Positions 45,068-53,977 of a stretch of DNA of 64,000 bases are shown piece after piece; the first letter of the stretch is position 1, and the number at the start of each line of letters is the position of its first letter. The translations under genes and the position numbers were made by a program. The notes beneath the pieces are model-generated. The model did no database searches. It worked only from the letters and a program-made list of their open reading frames with translations, and had not been told where the DNA came from. This stretch comes from Gordonia shandongensis DSM 45094 (GTDB lineage Bacteria > Actinomycetota > Actinomycetes > Mycobacteriales > Mycobacteriaceae), in NCBI RefSeq assembly GCF_000423025.1, contig NZ_KE383970.1, positions 58,132 to 122,131 of the forward strand. The letters are read 5' to 3'.

Positions 45068-46633
45068 TCAGGCGCCGGGGGCGACCGGCGGTTCGGCGAC
45101 GTCGAGGTCGGGGCGGGCCAGGAGCGTCTCGATGCCGCGACCACGGAGTTCGACGCCCTCCCCGATCTCCCAGTGGTCCGCCTCGTCGTCGCCGGCGAGG
45201 AACACCGCGCGCGCCGAACCCAACACCCGGGTCGGCTCGTCCTTGGCCAGCTCGGTGAGGCGTGCGGCCTCGTTCACGGGGTCGCCGATCACGGTGTACT
45301 CGAGGCGTTGCTCGGCGCCGATGTGTCCGGCCACCGCCTTACCCGCGGAGACGCCGATGCCCATGTCGACATCCCCGAGCCGGGCAGCCAGGTCGGCGCG
45401 GAGGTCGCGAGCGGCGGCGAGTGCCGAGCCGGCGAAGTCCTCCTGATCGAGCGGCGCTCCGAAAATCGCGAGGGCCGCGTCGCCCTGGAACTTGTTGACG
45501 AACCCGCCGTGCCGGCCGACCACGTCGACGACCACCTCGAAGAAGGCGTTGAGCAGGCCGACGACCTCGCGGGGCGGACGGTTCACGGCCAACCGCGTGG
45601 AGCCGACGATGTCGACGAACAGCACGCCGACGTAGCGTTCCTCACCGCCGAGCTCGGTGCCGGTCTCGATGGCGCGGCGGGCCACGTCCTCACCGACGTA
45701 GCGGCCGAACAGGTTCCGCAGCTCCTGTCGTTCGCGGAGGTCGGAGACCATGTCGTTGAATCCGGCCTGCAGCCGGCCCAGGTCGTTGCCGTCGTAGATC
45801 TTGACCGCGACGTTCAGATTCCCGGCGCGCACCTGGTTGAGGGCGACACGCAGCTGCTTCACCGGGTCGGTGATCGAGCGGACCAGCCTGGTGATGGCCA
45901 GGAGGCCGAAGACGATGGCCGCCGTCGCCATCCACAGGATCGGCCGCTGGAGTCCCTCGGCGTCGGTGTCGATGACGCGGGTGCGTTCGAGCGTGATCAG
46001 TGCCGCGATCACCACCATCGGCACCGCGACGGTCACGGTCCAGAACACCGCGATGCGGGTGCTGATGCCGGGGGCGTACGTGTTGTTGTCCGGGTCGTTG
46101 GCCATCGCCGCGACGGTGATCGGCCGCAGCACCTTCTCGGCCTGCATGAAGCTCAGCACGCCCGTGACGAGCGCGCCGATGCCGCTTGCGATGGCGACCA
46201 GCACGAAGTCCTTGACCGACGTCCGCAGATTCATCAGTGCGAGGATCACCCCGCCGACCGTCCACAGGCCCAGGTTCACCAGCGTGAGCAGCGACGGCAG
46301 GTTCAATGCGCGACGGCGGGCGACCTCGTCGTCGAGGCGTGTCCGACGTCGATGCCAGATCAGGACCGGGAGGCTCAGCGTGATCGTGAGGTAGATGCCG
46401 ACGAGGATCGCCACCACCAGGTAGAGGCCGAACGCGACCTGGTTCTGCGCATTGAACTGGCCCAGTGAGATGGCGTCGACCATCGGCATGCCGAAACGGA
46501 GGAAGGCGAAGGTGAACAGGGCGCCCACCAGATTGGCGCGGAGCATGTCGAGGGCGAGGACGGGCCACGGAGTGTGTGCCAGCCAGCGCATGGTGTGCGC
46601 CGCCCTGGACAATCCGGACCGTCGTCTGACCAT
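45068..46633 (-). CDS. Membrane-bound class III adenylate cyclase with HAMP domain (Rv3645-like)
   Basis: This 521-aa protein starts at ATG 46633. Six membrane helices lie between about residues 35 and 250, followed by a HAMP domain (RSITDPVKQLRVALNQVRAG) and a C-terminal cyclase domain. Metal aspartates are D341 (FVDIVGS) and D385. The adenine-selecting pair is K381 (NKFQGD) and D451 (VIGDPVNEAAR). Transition-state residues N454 and R458 are also present, so it should be an active cyclase. In M. tuberculosis Rv3645 responds to fatty acids and is a major cAMP source. The product would feed Crp encoded at 13002. It is convergent with topA and divergent from holB. Confidence 0.94.
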   Translation of the reverse strand: MVRRRSGLSRAAHTMRWLAHTPWPVLALDMLRANLVGALFTFAFLRFGMPMVDAISLGQFNAQNQVAFGLYLVVAILVGIYLTITLSLPVLIWHRRRTRLDDEVARRRALNLPSLLTLVNLGLWTVGGVILALMNLRTSVKDFVLVAIASGIGALVTGVLSFMQAEKVLRPITVAAMANDPDNNTYAPGISTRIAVFWTVTVAVPMVVIAALITLERTRVIDTDAEGLQRPILWMATAAIVFGLLAITRLVRSITDPVKQLRVALNQVRAGNLNVAVKIYDGNDLGRLQAGFNDMVSDLRERQELRNLFGRYVGEDVARRAIETGTELGGEERYVGVLFVDIVGSTRLAVNRPPREVVGLLNAFFEVVVDVVGRHGGFVNKFQGDAALAIFGAPLDQEDFAGSALAAARDLRADLAARLGDVDMGIGVSAGKAVAGHIGAEQRLEYTVIGDPVNEAARLTELAKDEPTRVLGSARAVFLAGDDEADHWEIGEGVELRGRGIETLLARPDLDVAEPPVAPGA

Positions 46634-46717
46634 GGCATCCACGGTAGCGGCCTGCTTGCAATTGTTAAACAGCTGACCGGTTTCAACATGTCTGAGCAGG
46701 GAATTAGGCTGGCACCT

Positions 46718-48001
46718 GTGACGAATGTCTTTGATCGGATGATCGGACAGCACGCCCTGGCCGAGGAACTGCTGGTGGCGGCCACCTCGGCGCGTTCCGT
46801 GGCGGCGCGGCTCGCCGAGCAGGACGACGGCGCCGTGTCGATGTTCGCCGACGCACCCGGGTCGACCGTCGAGACGGCGGTGCGCGAGTCGATGACCCAC
46901 GCGTGGCTGTTCACCGGGCCCCCGGGAAGCGGCCGGTCGGTGGCCGCCACCTGCTTCGCCGCCGCCCTGCAATGCCAGTCGCCGGACGAGGTCGGGTGCG
47001 GCGACTGCCGCGCCTGCACCACGGTGCTCGGCGGAACGCACGGGGACGTCCGCCACATCGTCCCCGAGGGACTCACGATCTCGGTGGCGCAGATCCGCGA
47101 CATCGTCTCGCTCGCGGCGCGCCGCCCCACCACCGGTCGGTGGCAGATCGTGGTCGTCGAAGACGCCGACCGTCTCACCGAGCAGGGTGGCAACGCCTTG
47201 CTCAAGGCCGTCGAGGAGCCGCCGGAGCGCACCATCTTCCTGCTGTGTGCGCCGTCGGTGGCGCCCGAGGACATCGCGATCACGCTGCGCTCGCGGTGCC
47301 GGCACGTCGGGTTGACGGCCCCGCGTCCCGCCGACATCGCGCGCGTCCTCGTCGACCGCGACGGCATCGACGCCGATCGCGCGCGGTGGGCCGCCTCGGT
47401 CTCGGGCGGCCACGTGGGCCGAGCCCGGCGACTGGCGGTCGACGAGGATTCGCGTGCTGCGCGCGACCGCGCCCTCGGTCTCGCGCGGGCGGCGACCCGG
47501 GATTCGACGGCTTACGCGGCCGCCGAGGAACTCGTGAGATCGGCGACCGCGGCCGCCGACGCCATCAGTGCCGAACGCGATGCCGCCGAGACCGACGAGC
47601 TGATGACGGCCCTCGGCGCAGGGGGAACCGGGAAGGGCACCGCGCGCCCCCCACGCGGGACGGCCGGGGCGGTCAAGGAACTCGAGAAGCGCCAGAAATC
47701 TCGCCGCACGCGGACGATGCGCGATGTGCTCGACCGCGCTCTCGTCGATCTCGCGGCCCTGTTCCGCGACGCGCTCGCCCTGTCGATGGGGGCGCACGTG
47801 GCGCTCATGCACCCGGACAAGGCGGACGAGCTGACGGCGAGGATGGCCGACTACGCGTCACCCGATCGGCTGCTGCGGTGCATCGAGGCGGTCCTCGACT
47901 GCCGTGAGGCGTTGGAGATGAACGTGAAGCCGAAGTTCGCCGTCGACGCGATGGTGGTGCGGATCGGACGGGAGCTGTCGGGACGCCGAGAACCCGTCTG
48001 A
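46718..48001 (+). CDS. holB: DNA polymerase III subunit delta prime
   Basis: This 427-aa clamp-loader subunit works in loading the replication sliding clamp. The AAA+ domain begins NVFDRMIGQHALAEEL. The P-loop is GPPGSGRSVA, where arginine replaces the catalytic lysine, as usual for delta prime proteins that do not hydrolyse ATP. The zinc module has cysteines in ALQCQSPDEVGCGDCRAC. The sensor block is VVVEDADRLTEQGGNALLKAVEEPP, followed by SRCRHV. I chose GTG 46718 because its product begins like the mycobacterial protein. The frame is open upstream and ATG 46688 is an alternative. Confidence 0.93.
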   Translation: MTNVFDRMIGQHALAEELLVAATSARSVAARLAEQDDGAVSMFADAPGSTVETAVRESMTHAWLFTGPPGSGRSVAATCFAAALQCQSPDEVGCGDCRACTTVLGGTHGDVRHIVPEGLTISVAQIRDIVSLAARRPTTGRWQIVVVEDADRLTEQGGNALLKAVEEPPERTIFLLCAPSVAPEDIAITLRSRCRHVGLTAPRPADIARVLVDRDGIDADRARWAASVSGGHVGRARRLAVDEDSRAARDRALGLARAATRDSTAYAAAEELVRSATAAADAISAERDAAETDELMTALGAGGTGKGTARPPRGTAGAVKELEKRQKSRRTRTMRDVLDRALVDLAALFRDALALSMGAHVALMHPDKADELTARMADYASPDRLLRCIEAVLDCREALEMNVKPKFAVDAMVVRIGRELSGRREPV

Positions 48002-48135
48002 CGGCTCGTCCGCGACCGTCCGGACCCGTGTTTTATCCGGACCGGAAAAGTTTTTCACGCCTCTGACCTGTGCTTATGTGGACAGATCGACGTGTTTGCT
48101 TGGGTCCTCGTATCGACACCGGTTCCAATGGATGC

Positions 48136-48411
48136 ATGCTCCTGATCCCGACGAACGACGGACCTCGAAGCCGTGTCCGGCAAGTCGCTGCACGACTCGG
48201 CATGGCATCGGCTCTGTTCTATTCGGTGGCCGTTCTCTATCACGGGACGATCGGCTACTCGGGTTCGGACGTGTTCCTCGCGCCGCTGATGGGAACGGCG
48301 GTCTTCGCGGCAGTGATCGCACTGCCGGTCCTCGCGGGGTGGCTCGTGTCACGGCGACACGGATCGGGACGGGAGCGAGATCGGGGGTCGTACGCTTTCC
48401 TCAGACACTGA
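48136..48411 (+). CDS. Small hydrophobic protein upstream of fluoride channel genes
   Basis: This possible 91-aa protein from ATG 48136 has two membrane helices (GMASALFYSVAVLYHGTIGY and FLAPLMGTAVFAAVIALPVLAGWLV) and a charged C-terminus. It ends 13 bases before the first fluoride channel gene and could be co-transcribed with it. I do not recognise a family, and coding status rests on the hydrophobic pattern and spacing. The frame is open further upstream to 48070. Confidence 0.45.
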   Translation: MLLIPTNDGPRSRVRQVAARLGMASALFYSVAVLYHGTIGYSGSDVFLAPLMGTAVFAAVIALPVLAGWLVSRRHGSGRERDRGSYAFLRH

Positions 48412-48423
48412 GGGAAGGGTGCG

Positions 48424-48843
48424 ATGACACGACGAGGGATGCCGACGACGATCGCCTGGGTGTTCGTCGGAGGCGCAGCGGGAACCGCGTTGCGAGTCCT
48501 GGCCGAGGAGGCCTGGCCCGCGCGCGACGGCCAGTGGCCGTGGGGAACGTTCGCGGTGAACCTCGTCGGGGCCTTCGTCCTGGGCGCGCTATTAGAGGGG
48601 TTAGCGCGTCGGGGAGACGACGCCGGATGGCGGCGAAGTGTGAGGCTTGCGGTGGGAACGGGATTCTGTGGATCTCTGACCACCTACAGTGCGTTCGCGT
48701 TGGAGCTGCGGCTGCTGGGCACAGGGGAGCATGTGGTCCTGGCCGCCGGATACGCCTTCGCGACGGTGACAGCCGGCGTGCTGCTTGCTCTATCGGGGAT
48801 GCAAGCAGCACGCCGGCTTCTTCCACGTGAGGCCACCCCGTGA
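48424..48843 (+). CDS. crcB: Fluoride ion channel CrcB/FluC, first subunit
   Basis: This 139-aa membrane protein has four helices. The FluC signature is GTGFCGSLTTYSAF, preceded by GTFAVNLVGAFVLGALLEG. FluC proteins form dual-topology dimers that export fluoride. In actinobacteria two genes encode a heterodimer, as here. The next gene overlaps by four bases. I looked for the fluoride riboswitch upstream and did not see it. Start ATG 48424 with GAAGGG just before. Confidence 0.92.
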   Translation: MTRRGMPTTIAWVFVGGAAGTALRVLAEEAWPARDGQWPWGTFAVNLVGAFVLGALLEGLARRGDDAGWRRSVRLAVGTGFCGSLTTYSAFALELRLLGTGEHVVLAAGYAFATVTAGVLLALSGMQAARRLLPREATP

Positions 48844-49199
48844 TCCTCGCGCTGACGGTGGTCGCGGGGGCCTGCGGTGCCGTCGCCCGATACCTCGTCG
48901 ACTATCTGCTCGGCCGACGGTGGCCGGACGCGTTCCCCGGTCCGACGGTCCTGATCAACGTGACCGGTTGCCTCCTCATCGGAGTGGTCGCCGGAGCCGT
49001 GATTGCCACGGGTGCGGGCGCCGATTGGCAGACCGTCGTCGGTACCGGATTCTGCGGCGGATACACCACGTTCTCCACCGCATCTGTCGAGACGGTGCGG
49101 TCCGGCGGCGGCCGACGTGCCGTGACCTATGCCGGGGTGACGCTGGTGGGATCGGTCGCCGCGTGCGCCGTCGGCGTGTGGCTCGGGTCGTTGATCTGA
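48840..49199 (+). CDS. crcB: Fluoride ion channel CrcB/FluC, second subunit
   Basis: This 119-aa membrane protein with four helices is the partner of the preceding gene. The signature is GTGFCGGYTTFSTAS, with the pore asparagine in LINVTGCLLIGVV. It starts at GTG 48840 overlapping the first subunit gene by four bases, so equal synthesis of both is likely. It is convergent with the flavin oxidoreductase gene after a 28-base gap. Confidence 0.92.
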   Translation: MILALTVVAGACGAVARYLVDYLLGRRWPDAFPGPTVLINVTGCLLIGVVAGAVIATGAGADWQTVVGTGFCGGYTTFSTASVETVRSGGGRRAVTYAGVTLVGSVAACAVGVWLGSLI

Positions 49200-49227
49200 C
49201 CCCGACCCGAGCGCACCGCCGGGCGGA

Positions 49228-50154
49228 TCAGAGCTGGGAGGCCACGCGGTCGGCCACCAACTCGAGGTGGTCGAGATCCGACAGGTCGAGCACCTGCAGG
49301 TAGATGCGTTCGGCGCCGACGGCCCGGTAACGTTCGACGGCCGCGACCACCTCGTCGACGGTGCCGGCGGCGCCGTTGGCCCGCAGCTCGTCGGGTTCGC
49401 GGCCGATCGCGTCGGCTCGCCGCGCGAACTCGGCTTCGGTGCGACCGCAGCACAGCACGAGCGCCGCCGAGTAGGTCAGCTCGTCACCGTCGCGGCCCGC
49501 GGCGGCACACGCCTCGCGGACCCGCCCGTACATGGTCTCGACGGTGTCGGCGGGCGCGAACGGGACGTTGAACTCGTCGGCGAACCGGGCGGCCAGTCGC
49601 GGGGTCCGCGTGGGACCCGTTCCGCCCACGATGATGGGCGGTCGCGGTGTCTGGGTCGGCTTCGGCAGGCCGGGGGAGGAGTCGACGGAGTAGTGGCGGC
49701 CGTCGTGGCTGAACGTCTCCCCCTCGGCGGTGTCCCACATGCCGGTGATGATCTCGAAATTCTCCTCGAGTCGGTCGAACCGTTCGCCCAGCGGCGGGAA
49801 GGGGATGGAGTTCGCGGCGTGCTCCTCGGCGTACCAGCCGGCACCGAGACCGAGATCCACTCGGCCGCCGCTCATCTGGTCGACCTGCGCCACCTGGATC
49901 GCCAACTGGCCGGGGTGACGGAAGGTCGCCGACGTCACCAGTGTGCCCAGGCGGATCCGGGAGGTCTGCACGGCGAGGGCCGCGAGCGTCAACCAGGCAT
50001 CGGTGGGCCCAGGCCGCCCGTCGGTGTTCATCGCCAGGTAGTGATCCGATCGGAAGAAGGCGCTGTACCCGAGGTCCTCGGTCGCCCGCGCGACACGCAG
50101 GAGGTCGTCGTAGGTGGCACCCTGCTGGGGTTCGGTGAAGATGCGCAGATCCAT
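49228..50154 (-). CDS. LLM-class F420-dependent oxidoreductase
   Basis: This 308-aa TIM-barrel luciferase-like monooxygenase/reductase is of the coenzyme F420 type. Family blocks include ARATEDLGYSAFFRSDHYL, RIRLGTLVTSATFRHPGQLA, GGRVDLGLGAGWYAEEH and PPIIVGGTGPTRTPRLAAR. F420 rather than FMN is inferred because related actinobacterial proteins with GAGWYxxEH use F420. The substrate cannot be deduced. It lies about 60 bases downstream of the double TetR gene on the same strand, so the regulator may act on it. Confidence 0.87.
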   Translation of the reverse strand: MDLRIFTEPQQGATYDDLLRVARATEDLGYSAFFRSDHYLAMNTDGRPGPTDAWLTLAALAVQTSRIRLGTLVTSATFRHPGQLAIQVAQVDQMSGGRVDLGLGAGWYAEEHAANSIPFPPLGERFDRLEENFEIITGMWDTAEGETFSHDGRHYSVDSSPGLPKPTQTPRPPIIVGGTGPTRTPRLAARFADEFNVPFAPADTVETMYGRVREACAAAGRDGDELTYSAALVLCCGRTEAEFARRADAIGREPDELRANGAAGTVDEVVAAVERYRAVGAERIYLQVLDLSDLDHLELVADRVASQL

Positions 50155-50214
50155 GCCGCCATCCTCTCATCACCCGCGTGTGCGAGCACGGCGGGCGAGA
50201 CCGGGCAGGTGCGT

Positions 50215-51525
50215 TCAGGCGGTGATGTCGACGCCCTCGGCGCCGCCGCACAGCATGGCGACCAGGGGCAGGACGATCTGTGCGGGCTCCGCGGCGGCCG
50301 CGATGTCGATCTGCGCGGCGATGGCGGCGAAGACGACGGCGACGAGCGTCTGGGCCGCGGCGTCCGGGTCGATGCCCTCCCGCAGCAGCCCGGCGGCCGC
50401 GCACCGACGCAGGTAGTCGCCGGCCAGCCCGCAGATCCGCAGGAACAGTTCCGCCATCCGTTCGGCGGCCGTCCGATCGATGCCGACCACCCCGAGCACG
50501 AGGAACGACGCGAGGTCGGGGTTGTCCTCGGTGAAGCGCCGCGCCGTCTCCACCAGTTCGGTGAGCCGCGCGATGAGCTCCAACCGGCAGACCGGGATCG
50601 GCCGGTGCAGGCTGGTCGCGGCCAGGATCCGCGACGTCTCGCGGTCGACGACCTCCCACAGGCAGACCCGGCGGTTCTCGAAGTAGGTGTAGAAGGTGCC
50701 GTACGCGACCCCGGCGGCCTGCGCGATGATCGTCGGGGTCACCGTGAAGTAGCCGTATTCGAGATAGCACGACAGGGCGGCGTCCATCAGCTGGCTGCGG
50801 CGATCGGAGCCGCCGATGAGCGGCGGCGGTGGTCGGAAGTCCTCCAGCGCCTGCATCACCGCGGTGACGTCGTCGTCGGAGAACGTGCCGAGCAGGCCGT
50901 TGCGGTTCAGTTCGATTCCCGCGTCGAGCAGGTAGTCCCGCTGCGACATGTCGCCGTCGATCAACATGACGGCGCCGGGGAGCCCGAGGGCCAGAACGGC
51001 GTGACCGAGCACGGTGGACGTCAGGTCGTCGCCGGGGAGCCAGTTGTGGTCGAGGGCGCGGTCGAAAGCCGCGGCCACCTGACGTGCGTGGAGGGCCTCG
51101 AGACCGAGGATCCGGTACCGCATCTCGGTGTCCGTGCTGGCGGCGTTCGTCAGGAGTCCGGTGAACAGGCGCGGATCGGTTTCGAGAACGGACATCGTCC
51201 GCGTCGCGAGTTCCGGGAGAAGTCCGACGAATTCGGATTTGGAGGCCGCTTTCTCCGAGATCTCCGAACCGGGATTGATGGCGGCGATGAAATCGCCGAC
51301 CTTGTCGTCGAAGACGGCGTCGAACAGTTCGCGTTTTCCACCGAACTCCCGGTAGATCCACGCGGTGCTGACATGGGAGTCGGTCGCGATCTGAGACATC
51401 CCGGTCTGCCCGTACCCGAGGGTGCTGAACAGGCTGAACGCGCACTCGAGGACTCGAGCACGGCGAGGATCAGCGTCGGGGTCCTGACGAGTGTCGTCGG
51501 GAGCCGACTGCTGGGTCGTTCTCAC
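50215..51525 (-). CDS. Transcriptional regulator with two tandem TetR domains
   Basis: This 436-aa protein consists of two TetR-like halves in one chain. The first has its helix-turn-helix in ECAFSLFSTLGYGQTGMSQI and VSTAWIYREFGGKRELFDAV. The second starts near residue 243 (DRRSQLMDAALSCYLEYGYF) with AQAAGVAYGTFYTYFENRRV. Each is followed by a ligand-binding-type helical region. Such double TetR proteins occur in actinobacteria and could bind DNA as a pseudo-dimer with asymmetric sites. It starts at GTG 51525. Targets may include the flavin oxidoreductase just downstream. A loose inverted repeat (CGATT/AATCG) lies upstream at about 51618-51640. Confidence 0.88.
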   Translation of the reverse strand: MRTTQQSAPDDTRQDPDADPRRARVLECAFSLFSTLGYGQTGMSQIATDSHVSTAWIYREFGGKRELFDAVFDDKVGDFIAAINPGSEISEKAASKSEFVGLLPELATRTMSVLETDPRLFTGLLTNAASTDTEMRYRILGLEALHARQVAAAFDRALDHNWLPGDDLTSTVLGHAVLALGLPGAVMLIDGDMSQRDYLLDAGIELNRNGLLGTFSDDDVTAVMQALEDFRPPPPLIGGSDRRSQLMDAALSCYLEYGYFTVTPTIIAQAAGVAYGTFYTYFENRRVCLWEVVDRETSRILAATSLHRPIPVCRLELIARLTELVETARRFTEDNPDLASFLVLGVVGIDRTAAERMAELFLRICGLAGDYLRRCAAAGLLREGIDPDAAAQTLVAVVFAAIAAQIDIAAAAEPAQIVLPLVAMLCGGAEGVDITA

Positions 51526-51647
51526 GGAAGCGGCCTTTCACGGGGGGGACATGCGCCCCGCGAGTCTAATGCGCGCGTGCAGTCGAGTCGCCCATTACCC
51601 TGCGGGTGTCGGTCAACCGATTACATTCCGTGACAATCGAACGTTTC

Positions 51648-53015
51648 TTATGCCCGGGCGGCCTCCCAGCGGGCGATCTCCGCTCCCATCGGGGTGGTCG
51701 GCGGCAGGTCGTAGCACCATTCGCGGACGATGGCGCCCCACGAGCCGGTCGCCTCGAGTCTGCTCAGGAGACTGCACATGGCGACCTCGGTGCGGCGCGC
51801 GAAGACGTGCTCCGGGGTCAATGTGCCGTAGCGCGCGATGTCGAACGCACCGCGCTGCATGGCGACGAGTCGCGCGGTCGCGCGCTGGGCGAGGTCATCG
51901 GTCACGGTGACCGGATCCTCGGTGAGGTACCAACCGGCGACATCGGTCATCAGGTCGAGCAGTCGCTCGGCCCGGCGGGGGCCGGCATCGGGGGCGAGGA
52001 AGCCCATCGCGACGAGGAGTCGCTGAATCTCGTCGGTACGCTGCTCCATCGTCGCGATGAGGAGGTCCTTCTGCGCGCGGAAGGCGTCGGCCGGCATGCG
52101 AGTGTAGAGACCGAAGTCGAGGAAGCCGAGCCGCCCGTCCTCGAGGAGGAGGATGTTGCCGGGGTGGGGGTCGGCGCAGAATTCACCGGTGCGGTTCACC
52201 CCGCCGCTGTAGAAGCGGTAGACGGCTTCGCCGATGCGGTCGCGCTCGGCGACGTCGAGCGTGCGGAGGTCCTCGAACGGGGTACCGGGCAGATACTCGG
52301 AGATCAGGACGCGTCGCCCGCTGACCTGGCTGAACACCGTCGGGATCCGCCACACCGGGTGGCCGGCGGCGAGACTCTGCGCGCGGAGCTGGTTCTCCGC
52401 CTCGCGGACGTAGTCGAGTTCCTGACTGATCTGCCGGCTCACCTCGTCGAGGATGGGCGGCAAGTCGACGCCCGGGAACGCGCGTCTGCTCGATCGGCCG
52501 AGGAGGGCGAGGTTCTTGAGGTCGGCGGTCACGCGGGCGCTGATCCCGGGGTACTGGATCTTGACGGCGACGTCGTTGCCGCGGTACGTGCCTCGATACA
52601 CCTGGCCGATGGACGCGGCCGCGATCGGCTCGTCGTCGATCTCGACCTCGGCGGCGTGCGGCCCCAGTTCGCGGCGGAGAGCCGACCGCATGGCGGCGGT
52701 GGACACCGGGGGCACCGAGTCGAAGACGGGTGCCATGAGGCGGTCGAATTCGGCGCGGGCCTCGGGGGATGACAGACCCGAGCCGTGCAGGGCCAGCAGT
52801 TGCCCGAGTTTGAGGGATGCGCCCTTCAGGTTGCCGACCGTGCGGACGAATCGCTCGATGAAGTCGAGGAATTCGGCGTCACGGTCGAGGGCCGCTGCAT
52901 TCCCGGCGAGTTTGGCGCGTGCGTGGTTGGTGCCCGTTCGTACGGCCTGACCAGCGGCGACGGCGCCGAGACGGGATGCCCGTTCGACGCGGGTCCACGC
53001 TGCTCTCGATCCCAT
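51648..53015 (-). CDS. ABC1/UbiB/COQ8-family atypical kinase
   Basis: This 455-aa protein has the full signature of the UbiB family: KGASLKLGQ, AAASIGQVY, VAVKIQYPG (nucleotide-binding lysine), EYLPGTPFE, DPHPGNILL and LGFLDFGLYTRM (metal aspartate). Members are atypical kinase/ATPases that support isoprenoid-quinone biosynthesis or lipid export. Mycobacteria make menaquinone, so a lipid-related role is as likely. I chose ATG 53015 (MGSRAAWTRVERASRLG). The frame is open upstream but without recognisable sequence. No membrane helix is obvious at the C-terminus. Confidence 0.9.
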   Translation of the reverse strand: MGSRAAWTRVERASRLGAVAAGQAVRTGTNHARAKLAGNAAALDRDAEFLDFIERFVRTVGNLKGASLKLGQLLALHGSGLSSPEARAEFDRLMAPVFDSVPPVSTAAMRSALRRELGPHAAEVEIDDEPIAAASIGQVYRGTYRGNDVAVKIQYPGISARVTADLKNLALLGRSSRRAFPGVDLPPILDEVSRQISQELDYVREAENQLRAQSLAAGHPVWRIPTVFSQVSGRRVLISEYLPGTPFEDLRTLDVAERDRIGEAVYRFYSGGVNRTGEFCADPHPGNILLLEDGRLGFLDFGLYTRMPADAFRAQKDLLIATMEQRTDEIQRLLVAMGFLAPDAGPRRAERLLDLMTDVAGWYLTEDPVTVTDDLAQRATARLVAMQRGAFDIARYGTLTPEHVFARRTEVAMCSLLSRLEATGSWGAIVREWCYDLPPTTPMGAEIARWEAARA

Positions 53016-53093
53016 GGTGTCCTTCCCCGGGCAGTGCTCGTCACGGGATTCTAGTTGCCGCACCCGGTCGCGGGCGCGAACTGCGGAGATGAC

Positions 53094-53139
53094 GACGGCC
53101 GGTGTGTGCCGCGGCGGGACGCGGACCACACCGGCCGTC
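53094..53139 (-). terminator. Hairpin terminator of the MspA porin gene
   Basis: A perfect 13-bp stem (53094-53106 with 53127-53139) with a 20-base loop lies eight bases after the porin stop codon on the minus strand. Confidence 0.65.
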
Positions 53140-53146
53140 GGTGAGA

Positions 53147-53841
53147 TCAACGGACGCGAACGAGCTGTCCGTAGATCGTCTTGCTGGCGTCGAACTGGCG
53201 GTTCGAGGTCGACAGCGTGGTGTACGCGACGGCGTCGATGTTGCCGCCGCACTTGTCGACGCTGACCTCGACCGAGTTGTACCGGACGCCGAAGGTCTCC
53301 ATCAGGCGCGGTGCGTCGATCGACTTGTTGCCGAAGGTGATGCGCTTGGCGGTACCCGGCGAGACGGTGACCGAGACGTTGCCGCTGACGGTGGCGAACG
53401 GACCTGCGGCACCGGCCGGAAGCGCGCCGCCGAAGGCCGCCAGAGCGATGGCTCCGAGCTGCGCGCCGGCACCGGCGGTGGCGCTGTCCACGCCCACCTG
53501 GCAGGCGACGATGTAGCCGGTCTCGACGTTGGCGGCCTGCGAGCTGGACTTGCCGAAGTCGGTGACCTGGCCCCAGCCGCTGCCCGAGACGGTGAAGCGG
53601 TTCGAGAACGGGGTGATCGCCCGCGACGGCTGGATCTTGGCCTTACCGCGCGAGAAGCCGACCTTGGCCTTCAGGCCCTCGGGGGTCTTCAGGGTCTTGA
53701 CGACCTCGCGGACGTATCCGCTCGGGTTCTGGGGCGTGACGCGGGCATCGGCGGTCGCCGCTGTCGCGACAGTGCCAGTCACCGCGAGGAGCAGCCCCCG
53801 GCACCGGCAGCGACCTTGTGGCCGACTGAGGTTTCCTTCAT
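53147..53841 (-). CDS. MspA-family porin, frameshifted in the signal peptide
   Basis: This gene encodes an outer (mycolic) membrane porin of the MspA family, about 231 aa if intact. The mature part, from ADARVTPQNPSGYVREVV to YGQLVRVR, is complete and includes TVSGSGWGQVTDFG and VACQVGVDSATAGAGAQLGA. The start ATG at 53841 has a perfect AGGAGG eight bases upstream and encodes MKETSVGHKVAAGAGG, but then runs into a stop. The rest of the signal peptide (LLLAVTGTVATAATADA) is in another frame. One missing base in the G5 run at 53795-53799 explains this exactly. It may be a real mutation, a phase-variable tract or a sequencing error. Confidence 0.85.
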
Positions 53842-53925
53842 ATTTCTTCCTCCTGGTGAGAGATGGCAGTGGGACACAGCTTCCCTGAACGGAAATCTTA
53901 TGTCGTTCATAGCTAGCCACGGTGG

Positions 53926-53954
53926 ACTATATGGACGCCATACTCGCTTGTAAA
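53926..53954 (-). promoter_or_regulatory. Promoter of the MspA porin gene
   Basis: On the minus strand TTTACA (53954-53949) and TATAGT (53931-53926) are separated by exactly 17 bases, a near-consensus sigma-A promoter. The transcript would have a leader of about 80 bases before the ATG at 53841. Confidence 0.65.
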
Positions 53955-53963
53955 GCCGGACTA

Positions 53964-53977
53964 GGGACCAAAGTCCC
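53964..53977 (-). promoter_or_regulatory. DosR/DevR-like dormancy box upstream of porin promoter
   Basis: The 14-base palindrome GGGACTTTGGTCCC (minus strand) matches the core of the DosR box (GGGACTWWAGTCCC) except at one position. It lies nine bases upstream of the -35 element, the usual distance for DosR activation. The outer flanks of the 20-base consensus match poorly. Confidence 0.6.

Noticed and set aside
48002..48423. Fluoride riboswitch upstream of the crcB pair
   Set aside because: I looked for the conserved fluoride aptamer core and did not find it; part of the region may encode a small membrane protein.
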